Of a stretch of DNA of 64,000 bases, positions 62,926-64,000 are shown one piece after another (the stretch's first letter is position 1; every line of letters starts with the position of its first letter). The stretch comes from Macrococcoides canis (GTDB taxonomy: Bacteria; Bacillota; Bacilli; Staphylococcales; Staphylococcaceae). The notes under the pieces were generated by a model, which did not search any database, was not told the DNA's origin, and saw only the letters and a list, made by a program, of their open reading frames with translations. The translations under genes were made by a program, and so were the position numbers. The stretch spans positions 558,001 to 622,000 of the forward strand of contig NZ_CP021059.1 of assembly GCF_002119805.1 (NCBI RefSeq), in the 5' to 3' direction.

Positions 62926-64000
62926 ATGGAAGCATATAAAATAGAAAATCTGACAAAGCAGTATGGGGTTAAAACAGTTTTTGAAAACCTCAGCTTAAGC
63001 ATTTCAACTGGTGATAAAATTGCCCTCGTTGGTATCAATGGAACAGGTAAAAGCGCGCTGTTAAAATGTATTGCTGAAATAGAGGAGCATAATGGAACGG
63101 TAACGCATCCTAATGGATTTACAATCGAGTATGCAGCGCAATCACCTGTACTGGATGAATCACTATCAATTACTGATAATGTGCTGGACCGCACGCATCC
63201 AGTGATGCAGTTATTTAAGAAGTATAATCACATATTAAAACAGATGGAAACAGATTATAATGAAGCACTGGCACATGAACTTAGTGAAGTTCAGACACAG
63301 ATTGAACAAATGGATGGATTTACATACCGCAGCTCAGCAGAAGCGATTCTTACAAAACTAGGAATATTGAATCTTGAAGCACCAGTATCTACACTTAGCG
63401 GTGGTCAGAAGAAACGTGTTGCGCTTGCAAAATCATTACTTAAGGCACCAGACTTGCTGCTGCTTGACGAACCAACAAACCACCTTGATTTTGAATCTAT
63501 ATACTGGCTCATTCAGTTCATAAAAAACTATAACAAGGCTGTACTTGTCGTGACACATGACCGTTACTTTCTTAATGAGATTACGAACCGTATTGTAGAA
63601 TTAAGAAATGGTAAGCTATATCAGTATCGTGGTAACTACGAAGATTATATCGTTCAAAAAGCAGAAGATGAACTTATCCTTGCCAATCAGGAACAGAAAG
63701 AAAGACAACTGTATAAACAGGAACTTGCCTGGATGCGTAAAGGTGCGAAAGCGAGAACGACGAAGCAGCAGGCGAGAATTGACCGTTTCAGTGATATAGA
63801 GGATAAAGTAAAAGCACAGAAGAAATCTGAAACGATGGAAATCAATCTTCAAAATAAACGTCTCGGTAAGCAGGTATTTGAACTAGAATCGGTTGGCATG
63901 CACTTTGATGACAAAGTGTTATTTGCAGGCTTCAGCGATATTGTGCAGACGACAGACCGCATCGGTATCGTTGGGCAGAACGGCACTGGAAAATCAACGC
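62926..64000 (+). CDS. ABC-F protein, Uup/YfmR type (3' end outside window)
   Basis: The frame runs without a stop to the window edge; about 358 residues are visible. The first ATPase domain has Walker A GINGTGKSA, signature LSGGQKKRVAL and Walker B LLLLDEPTNHLD. The linker segment LAWMRKGAKARTTKQQARIDRF is typical of Uup/YfmR-type ABC-F proteins, and the second Walker A GQNGTGKST is just reached at the end. These soluble factors act on the ribosome during elongation problems. It begins with GGGAG ten bases before the ATG. Confidence 0.9.
   Translation, partial: MEAYKIENLTKQYGVKTVFENLSLSISTGDKIALVGINGTGKSALLKCIAEIEEHNGTVTHPNGFTIEYAAQSPVLDESLSITDNVLDRTHPVMQLFKKYNHILKQMETDYNEALAHELSEVQTQIEQMDGFTYRSSAEAILTKLGILNLEAPVSTLSGGQKKRVALAKSLLKAPDLLLLDEPTNHLDFESIYWLIQFIKNYNKAVLVVTHDRYFLNEITNRIVELRNGKLYQYRGNYEDYIVQKAEDELILANQEQKERQLYKQELAWMRKGAKARTTKQQARIDRFSDIEDKVKAQKKSETMEINLQNKRLGKQVFELESVGMHFDDKVLFAGFSDIVQTTDRIGIVGQNGTGKST

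Noticed and set aside
1-64000. Genomic island, prophage or insertion sequence
   Set aside because: No transposase, integrase, phage or tRNA-associated sequence was seen, and the gene order in the second half matches the normal staphylococcal chromosome.

Overview
The window is low-GC Firmicute DNA with the gene content and order of the family Staphylococcaceae. Three blocks support this: an MgrA regulator that keeps the redox cysteine at position 12 and sits near uppP and a cydDC-like exporter; a fruR-fruK-fruA operon; and a queCDE / pabA-pabB / ltaS / Uup-type ABC-F block. GC-rich intergenic tandem repeats and a fused pabB-pabC are less typical of Staphylococcus as I know it, so a relative such as Macrococcus or Mammaliicoccus is my best guess (inference). 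No rRNA, tRNA, transposase, prophage or CRISPR array was seen, and the gene layout is chromosomal.

Layout. 1-3 kb: end of an alpha/beta hydrolase, a Bax-inhibitor-like membrane protein, a YebC regulator, a cupin and a VOC protein. 2.99-3.40 kb: ten GC-rich 41-bp tandem repeats. 3.5-6.7 kb: a GntR-ABC transporter operon with a candidate operator. 6.7-8.3 kb: phospholipase-D-like protein. 8.3-11.1 kb: SAM riboswitch and metNIQ methionine uptake. 11.1-14.2 kb: TetR regulator divergent from an EmrAB-like efflux pair. 14.2-18.1 kb: DUF402 protein, a stress-type SDR, and tatD-lysR-relP (an alarmone synthetase run). 18.2-22.9 kb: SET-like MFS exporter with a DUF456 protein, an array of hairpin repeats, a DinB-like protein and a CPA1 antiporter. 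23-26 kb: pflB-pflA with candidate Rex and CcpA sites. 26.3-28.3 kb: acetyltransferase, corA, and a cupin whose 3' end runs into a large palindromic element. 28.4-34.9 kb: cell-surface genes (two lipoproteins and a secreted M6 protease) and small acetyltransferases. 34.8-43.1 kb: coiled-coil protein, marR, uppP, cydDC-like exporter, degV, mgrA and a COG0523 GTPase. 43.2-46.8 kb: fructose operon. 47-53.4 kb: hydrolase, a CorC/MpfA-type transporter with an unusual structured leader, a pseudouridine synthase, AIM24-like, AKR, YwiC-like and GlsB-like proteins. 53.5-64 kb: membrane protein, preQ1-riboswitch-controlled queCDE, pabA-pabBC, KipA/PxpC-like protein, ltaS, ZIP transporter and the start of an ABC-F gene.

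Several units are controlled by sites that can be read directly: the SAM-I riboswitch (methionine uptake), the preQ1-I riboswitch (queuosine precursor synthesis), tandem operators plus a cre-like site (fructose), and Rex-like plus cre-like sites (pyruvate formate-lyase). No single clearly new multi-gene system stands out. The most unusual observations are the mpfA-type leader, in which a hairpin lies between the ribosome binding site and the TTG start, the two kinds of tandem intergenic arrays, and the roughly 97-nt palindrome flanked by 17-bp direct repeats that overlaps the end of the cupin gene.
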